From NCBI RefSeq assembly GCF_014202335.1, contig NZ_JACHGP010000011.1:62001-126000 (forward strand): 64,000 nucleotides of DNA, given 5' to 3'. The notes beneath the pieces were generated by a model, which worked only from the letters and a program-made list of their open reading frames with translations, was not told where the DNA came from and made no database searches. This DNA comes from Mycobacterium sp. AZCC_0083 (GTDB lineage: Bacteria > Actinomycetota > Actinomycetes > Mycobacteriales > Mycobacteriaceae). Made by a program: the position numbers and the translations under genes. Positions 23,415 through 31,751 of this stretch are shown here, in pieces (the first letter of the stretch is position 1; the number at the start of each line of letters is the position of its first letter).

Positions 23415-24560
23415 ATGCGTGAAACCGTCATCGTCGAAGCAGTGCGAACCCCCGTCGGCAAACGCAACGGCGGCCTGTCCGACCAGCACGCCGCCGACCT
23501 GTCCGCCGTAGTCCTCTCCGAGCTCGCCGAACGCACCGGAATCGATCTCGACGTGATCGACGACGTGGTGTGGGGCTGTGTCTCGCAGGTCGGCGACCAG
23601 TCGAGCAACATCGGCCGCTGGGCGGTGCTGGCCGCGGGCTGGCCAGAACACATCCCCGGCACCACGATCAATCGGGCGTGCGGATCGAGCCAGCAGGCAC
23701 TCGACTTCGCCGTGCAGGGGGTGATGTCCGGCCAGCAGGACGTCGTCGTCGCGGGTGGGGTGGAGGTGATGAGCCGGGTGCCCCTCGGCGCGGCGCGCAC
23801 CACCGGTATGCCGTACGGACCGAAAGTCCTTGCCCGGTATGATGATTTCGCGTTCAACCAGGGCATCTCGGCTGAGATGATCGCCAAGAAGTGGAACCTG
23901 TCCCGGACCCGTCTCGACGAGTACTCCGCGCAGTCACACGAACGGGCCGCCGCCGCGCAGGACGCGGGAGCCTTCATCGACCAGATCGTCCCGGTCTTCA
24001 CCGCGGGTGACGTGGTGACGACCGACGAGGGCATCCGTCGCGGCACCACCGTCGAGAAGCTCGCCGGGCTCAAGCCTGCCTTCGCCGACGACGGCGTCAT
24101 CCACGCAGGCAACTCATCGCAGATCTCCGACGGTGCCGCCGCGCTGTTGGTGATGACGACCGAGAACGCGGTTCAACTGGGTCTGACGCCGCTGGTCCGC
24201 TACCGCGCAGGCGCGGTCACCGGTGCCGACCCGGTGCTCATGCTCACCGGTCCCATCCCCGCCACCGAGAAGGTGCTGCACAAGTCGGGCGTTGGCATCG
24301 ACGAGATCGGCGTATTCGAGGTCAACGAGGCATTCGCGCCGGTGCCGTTGGCCTGGCTGGCCGAGACCGGCGCCGACGAGGCACGGCTCAACCCGCTGGG
24401 CGGGGCGATCGCGCTCGGCCATCCGCTCGGCGCCTCTGGCGCGGTGCTGATGACCCGGATGATTCACCACATGCGCGACAACGGAATTCGCTATGGCCTG
24501 CAGACCATGTGCGAGGGTGGCGGCACCGCCAACGCCACGCTCGTCGAGCTCATGAGCTAG
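23415..24560 (+). CDS. Acetyl-CoA acetyltransferase / 3-ketoacyl-CoA thiolase
   Basis: The 381-residue protein is a thiolase with Cys89 in INRACGSSQQALDFA, His336 in GHPLGASGA and Cys366 in TMCEGGGTANATL, the three catalytic residues. It should cleave 3-ketoacyl-CoA or condense acetyl-CoA. GGGAG lies 7 nt before the ATG. The acyl-CoA dehydrogenase gene follows after 33 bp. Together with the fadE remnant upstream and the mce operon downstream it suggests beta-oxidation of an imported lipid, perhaps a sterol or fatty acid side chain. Confidence 0.94.
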   Translation: MRETVIVEAVRTPVGKRNGGLSDQHAADLSAVVLSELAERTGIDLDVIDDVVWGCVSQVGDQSSNIGRWAVLAAGWPEHIPGTTINRACGSSQQALDFAVQGVMSGQQDVVVAGGVEVMSRVPLGAARTTGMPYGPKVLARYDDFAFNQGISAEMIAKKWNLSRTRLDEYSAQSHERAAAAQDAGAFIDQIVPVFTAGDVVTTDEGIRRGTTVEKLAGLKPAFADDGVIHAGNSSQISDGAAALLVMTTENAVQLGLTPLVRYRAGAVTGADPVLMLTGPIPATEKVLHKSGVGIDEIGVFEVNEAFAPVPLAWLAETGADEARLNPLGGAIALGHPLGASGAVLMTRMIHHMRDNGIRYGLQTMCEGGGTANATLVELMS

Positions 24561-24593
24561 CTCGACCGTAGAGAACCTTCGAAAGGAGGCGCC

Positions 24594-25742
24594 ATGCGCC
24601 GCGATCTGTTCACCGAGGACCACGAGGCGTTCCGCGAGCTCGCCCGCGACTTCGTCGACAAGGAGGTGGTTCCGCACTATCCCGAGTGGGAGAAGGGCGG
24701 ACGGATGCCCCGCGAGGTGTTCAAGCAGATGGGCGAGCTCGGCATGCTCGGCGTGGCGATCCCCGAGGAGTACGGCGGTGGCGGCATGCCCGACTACCGC
24801 TACAACGTCGTCATGCAGGAGGAGGCTGCGCGCGCACTGGTCACACTCTCCACGGTCCGCACCCAGCTCGAGGTGATCCTGCCGTACTTCCTGCACTACG
24901 CGAACGCCGAACAGCGCCAACGCTGGTTCCCTGGCCTCGCCGCGGGGACGCTGCTCACGGCCATCGCGATGACCGAGCCAGGAACCGGTTCGGACCTGGC
25001 GGGCATGCGCACCACCGCGGTGCGTGACGGCGACGACTTCATCATCAACGGATCCAAGACCTTCATCACCGGCGGCATGCAGGCCGACCTGGTGATCGTG
25101 GTCGCCCGCACATCCACCGATGCCGACAACCGTCGCAAGGGACTCACGTTGTTCGTGGTCGAGGACGGCATGGCGGGCTTCACCCGCGGTCGCGAGCTGG
25201 AGAAGATGGGCTGCAAGGTCCAGGACACCGCCGAACTGTCGTTCGTCGACGTACGCGTGCCTGCGGCCAACCTGCTTGGCGAGGAGGGCGAGGCGTTCGG
25301 CTACCTCGGCCACAACCTCCCGCAGGAACGCCTCACCGTGGCCGTCGGGTCGGTCTCTCAGGCACGGTCTGCGATCATTGCGGCGATCGAGTACACCAAG
25401 GGCCGCAAGGCATTCGGCACACCTGTCTCGTCATTCCAGAACACCAAGTTCGAACTCGCCGCGTGCTCGACGGAGGTCGAGGCGGCCCAGGCGATGCTGG
25501 ACAGGGCAGTCAGCCTGCACGTCGAGGGTGAGCTCTCGCCCGCCGACGCCGCACGGGTGAAGTTGTTCTGCACCGAGATGCAGCAGCGCGTGATCGATCG
25601 CTGCCTGCAGCTCTTCGGCGGCTACGGCTACATGATGGAGTACCCGATCGCGCGGCTGTACACGGATGCCAGGGTGGCGCGCATCTACGCAGGCACCAGC
25701 GAGGTCATGAAGGTGATCATCGCCAAGTCGCTCGGCCTCTAG
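24594..25742 (+). CDS. Acyl-CoA dehydrogenase
   Basis: The 382-residue FAD enzyme has TAIAMTEPGTGSDLAGM (flavin/substrate loop), a central beta domain, and RIYAGTSEVMKVIIAKSLGL with the catalytic base Glu370. Length and residues are complete, so it should be active on acyl-CoA thioesters, taking electrons to electron-transfer flavoprotein. A strong AAAGGAGG lies 4 nt before the ATG. It follows the thiolase gene in the same operon. Chain-length preference cannot be told from the sequence. Confidence 0.95.
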   Translation: MRRDLFTEDHEAFRELARDFVDKEVVPHYPEWEKGGRMPREVFKQMGELGMLGVAIPEEYGGGGMPDYRYNVVMQEEAARALVTLSTVRTQLEVILPYFLHYANAEQRQRWFPGLAAGTLLTAIAMTEPGTGSDLAGMRTTAVRDGDDFIINGSKTFITGGMQADLVIVVARTSTDADNRRKGLTLFVVEDGMAGFTRGRELEKMGCKVQDTAELSFVDVRVPAANLLGEEGEAFGYLGHNLPQERLTVAVGSVSQARSAIIAAIEYTKGRKAFGTPVSSFQNTKFELAACSTEVEAAQAMLDRAVSLHVEGELSPADAARVKLFCTEMQQRVIDRCLQLFGGYGYMMEYPIARLYTDARVARIYAGTSEVMKVIIAKSLGL

Positions 25743-25761
25743 CGGGGGTGGTCCATCGACG

Positions 25762-26192
25762 TCAGAGCGGCGTCCGCCGCGGTGAAGACGACGCCCTCGC
25801 CACCTGGCCGCTGCCCACCGGGCCGAGGTGCACTATCGCATCAGAATAGGTCTCGAATACGGGACGGGCCCTTGCGACGACGTCCGCGTCTCCGCCGACC
25901 ATGACGAGCAGCGCGCTATCGGACGCTGCCTGCGCTCCGCCGTTGACCGGTGCGTCGATCACCGAAATGCCCTTGTCCGCAACCCCCTTGGCGATCTCCC
26001 GGCAGGTGTCGGGATGCACGGTGCTGTGGATGGCGACGACGCCGCCCGGCGCCAGCCCCGCCAGCACGCCGCTATCGCCTTCGAGGACGTGCTTGACGTC
26101 GTCGTCGCCGACGACGACGCACAGGCAGACCAGATCGCTCGCCGCGCCATCGGCGCGCCCTGCCTGCCAAGTCCGATGAAACCGACGCGCAT
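25762..26192 (-). pseudogene. Decayed 3-hydroxyisobutyrate-dehydrogenase-like gene
   Basis: ATG 26192 begins MRVGFIGLGRQGAPMARR, the NAD-binding start of the 3-hydroxyacid dehydrogenase family. About 18 codons in, the frame shifts and the sequence resumes as AASDLVCLCVVVGDDDVKHV, then IHSTVHPDTCREIAKGVADK and APVNGGAQAASDSALLVMVG. Roughly 45 codons are missing between the two parts, and the C-terminal helical half is lost after HLGPVGSGQVA, ending at a foreign tail (SSSPRRTPL). The full protein would have about 290 residues. It overlaps the hydrolase stop (TGATG), so the pair was once translationally coupled. Confidence 0.8.
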
Positions 26193-27079
26193 CAACCCGC
26201 CTCCACGTCGACATCCGTGCCCTCGTAGGCGATCACGCATTCTTCGACGAACGACAGCACGTGCTGGTGGTAGGCATCCGCCGTCAGACCGACGCTGAGG
26301 TTGTGCCCACCGCCTGCCACCTCGTTGACCACGACACGGGGTGAGGCCGTGAATAGTGCCGCTACGTCGGCGCTGGCCGCAGGCGACGACTCCCAAACGC
26401 TTTCGTGCTCGGCGACGCTGAACTCGACCGGCACCCGTACCCTGGCCGCGATCGCCGGGAAGTCCCGCTGCGCCCAGTTCGACGTCGACTCGACCTCGTA
26501 GTCGGCGCGGGGTGCCGACAGCCCACCGGTCAACACCTCGGGCGGATAGAGGTTGGTGGGCTGCCACAGCAGATCGCGCAGCCCATCGGGGCGCTTCGTG
26601 GTGGTTGCCTGGCTGAGAACGGCTTTCGCGCCTGCTTGGAAGGTCAGCCCGGTACCGGCCAGCTCGATGCCGAGCACGTCGGTGCCGCGGTCGTCGACCG
26701 CCACCCGCATGGCGAGTTCGCAGCCAGCCGAGTGCGCGAAGACGAACACTCCCGCCCCGCGGCCACCCGGCGGGGCGATCTTGTCGACCGCGCCGACGGC
26801 CAACTCGACGCGTCGTTCGGGCGCCATCAGCTCGTCCTGGTACAGCGCCGACGCGCCGTAGCCCGGTCGGTCAAGGGCGATCGCGGTGAATCCCAAAGAT
26901 GCGGCACTGCGCAGCAACGAGAATCGCGGGTGGCCGGGACAGTCGAAGTACACCGCGGACGTGCCACCGCCGTGGATCGCAACGATGACGGCACGTGGAT
27001 CGGGCACCTCGGCCACCAGCCCGGACATCGGTACGGCGCCGACCATCACCACCCGGGGGTGTGGGGTTGCGGTGCTCAT
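26192..27079 (-). CDS. Alpha/beta hydrolase
   Basis: The 295-residue protein has the alpha/beta-hydrolase fold: VIVAIHGGGTSAVYF forms the HGGG oxyanion loop, VFVFAHSAGCELAMRV holds the nucleophilic Ser in a HSAG elbow (a variant of GxSxG), and GGGHNLSVG near the C-terminus supplies the catalytic His. It is an esterase, lipase or thioesterase of unknown substrate. ATG 27079 (MSTATPHP) is preferred over 27118. It is divergent from the mce operon, sharing a 640-bp upstream region, and was coupled to the now decayed dehydrogenase gene. Confidence 0.85.
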   Translation of the reverse strand: MSTATPHPRVVMVGAVPMSGLVAEVPDPRAVIVAIHGGGTSAVYFDCPGHPRFSLLRSAASLGFTAIALDRPGYGASALYQDELMAPERRVELAVGAVDKIAPPGGRGAGVFVFAHSAGCELAMRVAVDDRGTDVLGIELAGTGLTFQAGAKAVLSQATTTKRPDGLRDLLWQPTNLYPPEVLTGGLSAPRADYEVESTSNWAQRDFPAIAARVRVPVEFSVAEHESVWESSPAASADVAALFTASPRVVVNEVAGGGHNLSVGLTADAYHQHVLSFVEECVIAYEGTDVDVEAG

Positions 27080-27335
27080 GGGGTGCTCACGAACCGGTCC
27101 GCAGCAGTATCGCTTCACTCGGCGTCAATCCCGGCACGTCGGACAAATTGGCTCCCTGGTTTGCTAAGGCGTTGCGCCGTTGGCGATGTGGGGCATCGTC
27201 GACACCGTGCGATCACGGCATCCTGATCCGATTGAAACACGACGCCGGTGCCGATCGACGACGTACAGCCCAGTCATCGAGCGACAAGTGCTCGTTTGCG
27301 TGATTAGCGCACGTCACGAGGCTGCCTTCGGTACT

Positions 27336-27362
27336 GAGAATAGCATTCTCGATGACGAGAAT
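27336..27362. promoter_or_regulatory. GAGAAT-N3-ATTCTC dyad (site 3), mce upstream
   Basis: GAGAAT-AGC-ATTCTC is a perfect dyad at 27336-27350; another half-site GAGAAT follows at 27357-27362. This copies the arrangement in front of the TetR gene (dyad plus a third half-site). Confidence 0.7.
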
Positions 27363-27504
27363 AGATACGTCAGATGGAGTAATTCTGGGGCGTCCGGACC
27401 CTGGCAAAGGCGCCGCGAACAAAAGTTGCCTCAACACCCACAGCCCATATGACTAGGCCATCTACGCTTCCTTGTGTTCTCGACCATCGAATGTATGATT
27501 CGCG

Positions 27505-27525
27505 AAGAATGAGAATGATATTTCC
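27505..27525. promoter_or_regulatory. GAGAAT-N3-ATTCTC-type dyad (site 4), mce upstream
   Basis: GAGAAT-GAT-ATTTCC (27511-27525) matches 10 of 12 half-site positions and is preceded immediately by AAGAAT. It lies 10 bp upstream of an AAGGAG and is the dyad closest to the mce operon, so it probably overlaps the core promoter. Confidence 0.6.
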
Positions 27526-27545
27526 AGTACAGCGAAGGAGTGTGG

Positions 27546-27671
27546 ATGTCGGCGTCGTCGACGAGCACGAGTGGCGGGCACGCGGATATGGGTTCCGACT
27601 CGTCTCGGACGGCGTTGCCGGAAGCGCGACCCGCAATGCCTCCGGCACCTGGTACTGGGAGGCCGACCTGA
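27546..27671 (+). CDS. Possible small leader ORF before yrbEA
   Basis: ATG 27546 has AAGGAG 5 nt upstream and opens 41 codons rich in Ser, Ala and Pro (MSASSTSTSGGHADMGSDSS onward). The product would be disordered and has no known relative. It might be a leader peptide, the relic of a longer gene, or chance. A good ribosome site is the only positive evidence. Confidence 0.3.
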   Translation: MSASSTSTSGGHADMGSDSSRTALPEARPAMPPAPGTGRPT

Positions 27672-27708
27672 ATCGCACTGGCGCACATCATTGTTGGCGC
27701 GACAGTCA

Positions 27709-27738
27709 ATGCCAGCCGTAACCATGCCGGCCGTAACC
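27709..27738 (+). repeat. Tandem 15-bp repeat before yrbEA
   Basis: ATGCCAGCCGTAACC and ATGCCGGCCGTAACC are adjacent, differing at one base. The repeats lie 23-52 bp upstream of the yrbEA start, within the mRNA leader. In the open frame they encode MPAVT twice, and that frame runs 11 bp into yrbEA. Confidence 0.7.
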
Positions 27739-27760
27739 ATCCTGGAAGGACCCGGAACCG

Positions 27761-28570
27761 ATGGCAGTTAAGGGGCCGGAGCGCTGGTCCACGGGGATTG
27801 TGCTGCCCAACGGACTGGCGGGGACGATGGGCGCGGTCGGCGGCTTGTTCTCGATGGGGTTGGACGCGGTGAGGTTCGTGTTCGTGCGGCCGTTTCAGTG
27901 GCGGGAGTTTCTGGAGCAGTCGTGGTTCGTGGCGCGGGTGTCGTTGGCGCCGACGCTGTTGGTGGCGATTCCGTTCACGGTCCTGGTGTCGTTCACGTTG
28001 AACATCCTGTTGCGCGAGTTGGGGGCGGCGGATCTGTCGGGGGCTGGTGCGGCGTTCGGTGCGGTCACCCAGGTGGGCCCGGTCGTGACGGTGCTAATCG
28101 TGGCGGGTGCGGGGGCGACGGCGATGTGTGCCGATCTGGGGTCGCGCACGATCCGCGAGGAGATCGACGCGCTGGAAGTCTTGGGCATCAACCCGGTGCA
28201 GCGCTTGGTGGCGCCGCGGATGTTGGCGTCGGGTTTGGTCGCGCTGCTGCTGAACAGCCTGGTGGTGATCATCGGGATTCTGGGCGGCTACGTGTTCTCG
28301 GTGTTCGTCCAGGACGTCAATCCTGGTGCGTTCGCTGCCGGGATCACGCTGTTGACCGGGGTGCCCGAGGTGATCATCTCGTGTGTGAAGGCGGCGCTGT
28401 TCGGGCTGATCGCCGGCTTGGTGGCGTGCTATCGGGGGTTGACGATCTCCGGTGGCGGGGCCAAGGCGGTGGGTAACGCGGTCAACGAGACGGTGGTGTA
28501 CGCGTTCATGGCGTTGTTCGTGATCAACGTGGTCGTCACGGCCATCGGCATCCGATTGACCACGGGCTAA
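27761..28570 (+). CDS. yrbEA: Mce-system permease YrbEA (MlaE family)
   Basis: The 269-residue protein has about five to six membrane helices and the MlaE/YrbE core: FVARVSLAPTLLVAIPFTV, TQVGPVVTVLIVAGAGATAM and the coupling segment EEIDALEVLGINPVQRLVAPR, the EExDAL motif that contacts the ATPase. It forms with YrbEB the membrane permease of a lipid importer driven by the MceG ATPase, which is encoded elsewhere. GAAGGA lies 10 nt before the ATG. The codon use (many GTG/TTG) differs slightly from the following mce genes. Confidence 0.95.
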   Translation: MAVKGPERWSTGIVLPNGLAGTMGAVGGLFSMGLDAVRFVFVRPFQWREFLEQSWFVARVSLAPTLLVAIPFTVLVSFTLNILLRELGAADLSGAGAAFGAVTQVGPVVTVLIVAGAGATAMCADLGSRTIREEIDALEVLGINPVQRLVAPRMLASGLVALLLNSLVVIIGILGGYVFSVFVQDVNPGAFAAGITLLTGVPEVIISCVKAALFGLIAGLVACYRGLTISGGGAKAVGNAVNETVVYAFMALFVINVVVTAIGIRLTTG

Positions 28571-28575
28571 GCGGC

Positions 28576-29433
28576 ATGGGCACATTGGCGACGTTGCGGG
28601 GCGCCTATCCGCGGTTCACCCGACAGTTCGGCAAACCTGTCGGGGTGTTGTCCCGGATCGGCGATCACACCTTGTTCTACGGTCGTGCGTTGGGCGGGGT
28701 GCCGCACGCGATGATCCACTTCCGCACGGAGGTCATCCGGCTGATCGCCGAGATCTCCATGGGCGCAGGTACGTTGGCGATGATCGGCGGCACCGTGGTG
28801 ATCGTCGGATTCCTCACCCTGGCCACCGGCGGCGTACTGGCGATCCAGGGGTACAGCTCACTGGGCAACATCGGCATCGAAGCGCTCACCGGCTTCTTGG
28901 CCGCGTTCATCAACGTGCGCGTCGCCGCCCCAGTGGTGGCAGGCATCGGGTTGGCGGCCACGTTCGGTGCCGGGGTGACCGCGCAACTGGGGGCGATGCG
29001 GATCAACGAGGAGATCGATGCCCTCGAGTCCATGGCGATCCGTCCGATCGAATACCTGGTGAGTACACGGATCGTGGCGGGAATGATCGCGATTACCCCG
29101 CTGTACGCGATCGCGGTGATCCTGTCGTTCCTCGCCTCGCAGTTCACCACCGTGGTGTTGTTCGGCCAGTCCGCTGGTCTGTACGACCACTACTTCAACA
29201 CCTTCCTCAACCCGATCGACCTGCTGTGGTCGTTCCTGCAGGCGGTGCTGATGGCGTTGGCCGTCCTGTTGATCCACACCTACTTCGGCTACTTCGCGAC
29301 GGGCGGCCCATCGGGTGTCGGCGCTGCGGTGGGCAACGCCGTCCGGACCTCACTGGTCGTCGTGGTCTCGGTGACACTGTTGGTGTCGCTGTCGATCTAC
29401 GGCGCCAATGGCAACTTCAACCTTTCGGGATAG
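28576..29433 (+). CDS. yrbEB: Mce-system permease YrbEB (MlaE family)
   Basis: The 285-residue partner permease starts 5 bp after yrbEA. LIAEISMGAGTLAMIGGTVV, GFLAAFINVRVAAPVVAGIG and EEIDALESMAIRPIEYLVST show the same MlaE fold and coupling motif as YrbEA. About six helices are visible. Together the two proteins are expected to make the central pore that receives lipid from the Mce hexamer. Confidence 0.95.
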   Translation: MGTLATLRGAYPRFTRQFGKPVGVLSRIGDHTLFYGRALGGVPHAMIHFRTEVIRLIAEISMGAGTLAMIGGTVVIVGFLTLATGGVLAIQGYSSLGNIGIEALTGFLAAFINVRVAAPVVAGIGLAATFGAGVTAQLGAMRINEEIDALESMAIRPIEYLVSTRIVAGMIAITPLYAIAVILSFLASQFTTVVLFGQSAGLYDHYFNTFLNPIDLLWSFLQAVLMALAVLLIHTYFGYFATGGPSGVGAAVGNAVRTSLVVVVSVTLLVSLSIYGANGNFNLSG

Positions 29434-29442
29434 GGAGAAGAC

Positions 29443-30726
29443 TTGACTAGGAACTTCGGTCCCGGCCCGGCCGAGAGATCCGAGACCGCCAGCGCGGCAA
29501 CGCCGTTGGCGGCGTCGTCGGGACGCCATTTCGGAGTGAGCACCTACGCACGGCCACTGGCGGGTTTCGGCCTGGTGGCGGCCATAGTGTTGATCCTCGC
29601 ACTGGCGGTCGCCCTGTTCCGGGGCGACTTCACCAAGACCGTGCCCGTCACGGTGATCGCGGATCGCGCAGGCCTCGTGATGAACCCCGATGCCAAGGTC
29701 AAGATGAACGGCGTCGAGGTCGGCAAGGTCTCCTCCATCGATTACCAGCCGGACGGGACTGCCGCTCTGCGCCTCGCGATGGATCCAACTGCGCTGCCCC
29801 TGATTCCAGGGAACGTCAAGGCGGACATCGCATCATCGACGGTCTTCGGCAGCAAGTTCGTTCAACTGCAGGCACCGCCGGACCCGTCTGGGCAGCCGCT
29901 GCGCGAGGGGCAGGTGCTGCGCGGCGAACACGTCACCGTCGAGATCAACACCGTGTTCCAGCAGCTGGTCTCCGTGCTGTCGAAGATCGACCCCGCCAAG
30001 CTCAACGAGACGCTCGGAGCCATCTCCTCGGCAGTCGGCGGCCGCGGCGAGAAGTTCGGCCAGACGCTGACCGACTTCAACGCCCTGCTGGCCAAGATCG
30101 AGCCGAGCCTGCCGAATCTCGCGCGGGACATCGAAAGTGCGGTGCCGGTGCTCAACGCCTATGGCGACGCGGCACCCGATCTGATCAGGACGGTCGACAA
30201 CTCGACTCGGGTGAGCCAGACCATCGTCGACCAACAGCAACAGCTGGACGAATTCCTGGTCAGCGCAATCGGTTTGGCCGACGTAGGCAATGACGTGGTC
30301 GGCGGCAACCGCCAAGCCATCACCGACGTCATGCACCTGCTGGTGCCCACGACTGACTTGCTGAACAAGTACCACGAGACCTTGTACTGCGCTATCGGGG
30401 GCCTTGGGCAGTTCACCAAGTCGCCGCCGCTGCCATTGCCGGGCGTCGTGGTGTCCTCCAGTTTCAACCTGGGCATCGAACGCTACCGCTACCCGAAGGA
30501 CCTGCCGAAGGTCGCCGCAAAGGGCCGCCCGTACTGCCAGGAACTGGGGCTGCCCGTCGTGCCACCAGAATGGAACCCGCCGTCCATCATCGGCGACAGC
30601 GGTTCCAATCCCTGGCAATACGGCAACCGGGGCATCGTGCTCAACTCCGACGGGCTCAAGCAGTTCCTGTTCGGGCCCATCGACGGCCCGGCGCGCAACT
30701 CCGCACAAGTTGGAGAGCCAGGATGA
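29443..30726 (+). CDS. mceA: MceA substrate-binding protein
   Basis: The 427-residue protein has a polar N-terminus of about 38 residues, one membrane helix (AGFGLVAAIVLILALAVALF), then the MCE domain: VPVTVIADRAGLVMNPDAKV and KMNGVEVGKVSSIDY at about 65-105. A long helical region follows (NTVFQQLVSVLSKIDPAKLN and on) that would build the periplasmic tube. The start is TTG 29443, with GGGAGA 6 nt upstream. Its TGA overlaps the mceB ATG. Mce operons import sterols or fatty acids; the substrate of this one is unknown. Confidence 0.95.
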   Translation: MTRNFGPGPAERSETASAATPLAASSGRHFGVSTYARPLAGFGLVAAIVLILALAVALFRGDFTKTVPVTVIADRAGLVMNPDAKVKMNGVEVGKVSSIDYQPDGTAALRLAMDPTALPLIPGNVKADIASSTVFGSKFVQLQAPPDPSGQPLREGQVLRGEHVTVEINTVFQQLVSVLSKIDPAKLNETLGAISSAVGGRGEKFGQTLTDFNALLAKIEPSLPNLARDIESAVPVLNAYGDAAPDLIRTVDNSTRVSQTIVDQQQQLDEFLVSAIGLADVGNDVVGGNRQAITDVMHLLVPTTDLLNKYHETLYCAIGGLGQFTKSPPLPLPGVVVSSSFNLGIERYRYPKDLPKVAAKGRPYCQELGLPVVPPEWNPPSIIGDSGSNPWQYGNRGIVLNSDGLKQFLFGPIDGPARNSAQVGEPG

Positions 30727-31751
30727 CCGGCTCGCGGAGCATGATCGTCAAGTTCGGGATCTTCGCCGTGGTGATGGTGCTGCTCACGGTGTTCCTCTTC
30801 TTCACCTTCGCGCAGGTTCGGACCGGATCGACGAACGGCTACTCCGCAGTGTTCGCCGACGCGTCACGGCTGAAGACGGGCGATACCGTCCGAATCGCAG
30901 GCATCAGGGTCGGCACCGTGAGGGACGTCGCGTTGCAGTCCGACAAGAACGTGATCGTCGACTTCGACGCGGACCGCAACATCGTGCTCACCACCGGCAC
31001 CAAGGCGGCGGTGCGATACCTCAACCTGGTCGGTGACCGCTACCTGGAGTTGGTGGACGGGCCGGGATCGACGCGGGTGATGCCTGCGGGTGCACAGATC
31101 CCGAAGGACCGCACCGCCCCCGCTCTCGACCTCGACCTTCTGCTCGGTGGGCTGAAGCCGGTCATTCAGGGGTTGAACCCGGAAGACGTCAACGCGTTGA
31201 GCGCCTCGCTCATCCAGGTGCTGCAGGGTGAGGGCGGGACGCTGGAATCGTTGCTCTCCAAGACCTCGTCATTCTCCAATTCGATTGCCGACAACAACGA
31301 AGTCGTCGGTCAACTCATCGAGAACCTCAAGAACACCTTGGACACGCTGTCCAAGAACGGCGACGAATTCTCCGGCGCCATCGATCGCCTGGAGCAGTTG
31401 ATCACCGGGCTGTCGAAGGATGGTGACCCAATCGGGCATGCCATCGTCTCGCTCAGCAACGGCACCGCGTCACTCTCCGATCTGCTCACCGAGGCCAGGG
31501 GGCCGTTGGCTGGCACGGTGGACCAGCTGAACCGTCTCGCCCCGCTGCTCGACGATGACAAGGACCGCCTGTCCGCCGCACTCGAACGGGCACCGAACAA
31601 CTACCGCAAGCTCGCACGACTCGGCGCCTACGGCAGCTTCATCCAGTACTACATCTGTGGAATCTCCTTCCGCGCCAGCGACCTTCAGGGGCGCACAGTG
31701 CAGTTCCCCTGGATCAAGCAAGAGACCGGAAGGTGCGCTGAAGACTCATGA
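30723..31751 (+). CDS. mceB: MceB substrate-binding protein
   Basis: The 342-residue protein starts at the ATGA overlap with mceA. An N-terminal membrane anchor (KFGIFAVVMVLLTVFLFFTF) precedes the MCE domain with GYSAVFADASRLKTGDTVRI and GIRVGTVRDVAL. Long amphipathic helices and the CGISFRASDLQGR end complete it. MceB is expected to be one of six different subunits in the hetero-hexameric tube. The next overlap (ATGA at 31748) couples it to mceC. Confidence 0.95.
   Translation: MTGSRSMIVKFGIFAVVMVLLTVFLFFTFAQVRTGSTNGYSAVFADASRLKTGDTVRIAGIRVGTVRDVALQSDKNVIVDFDADRNIVLTTGTKAAVRYLNLVGDRYLELVDGPGSTRVMPAGAQIPKDRTAPALDLDLLLGGLKPVIQGLNPEDVNALSASLIQVLQGEGGTLESLLSKTSSFSNSIADNNEVVGQLIENLKNTLDTLSKNGDEFSGAIDRLEQLITGLSKDGDPIGHAIVSLSNGTASLSDLLTEARGPLAGTVDQLNRLAPLLDDDKDRLSAALERAPNNYRKLARLGAYGSFIQYYICGISFRASDLQGRTVQFPWIKQETGRCAEDS

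Larger units (their letters stand above)
27119..27760. other. Mce operon upstream region
   Basis: This 640-bp gap separates the hydrolase from yrbEA. It is less GC-rich than its surroundings around 27300-27540 and holds two dyads (27336-27350 and 27511-27525) with extra half-sites, a possible 41-codon ORF, and a tandem 15-bp repeat at 27709-27738. No other supported gene is seen. It probably contains promoters for both directions. Confidence 0.6.

Noticed and set aside
27291..27320. CTCGT...ACGAG outer arms upstream of the mce operon
   Set aside because: Only five outer pairs match and the inner bases do not pair without a slip; too weak to call an operator.
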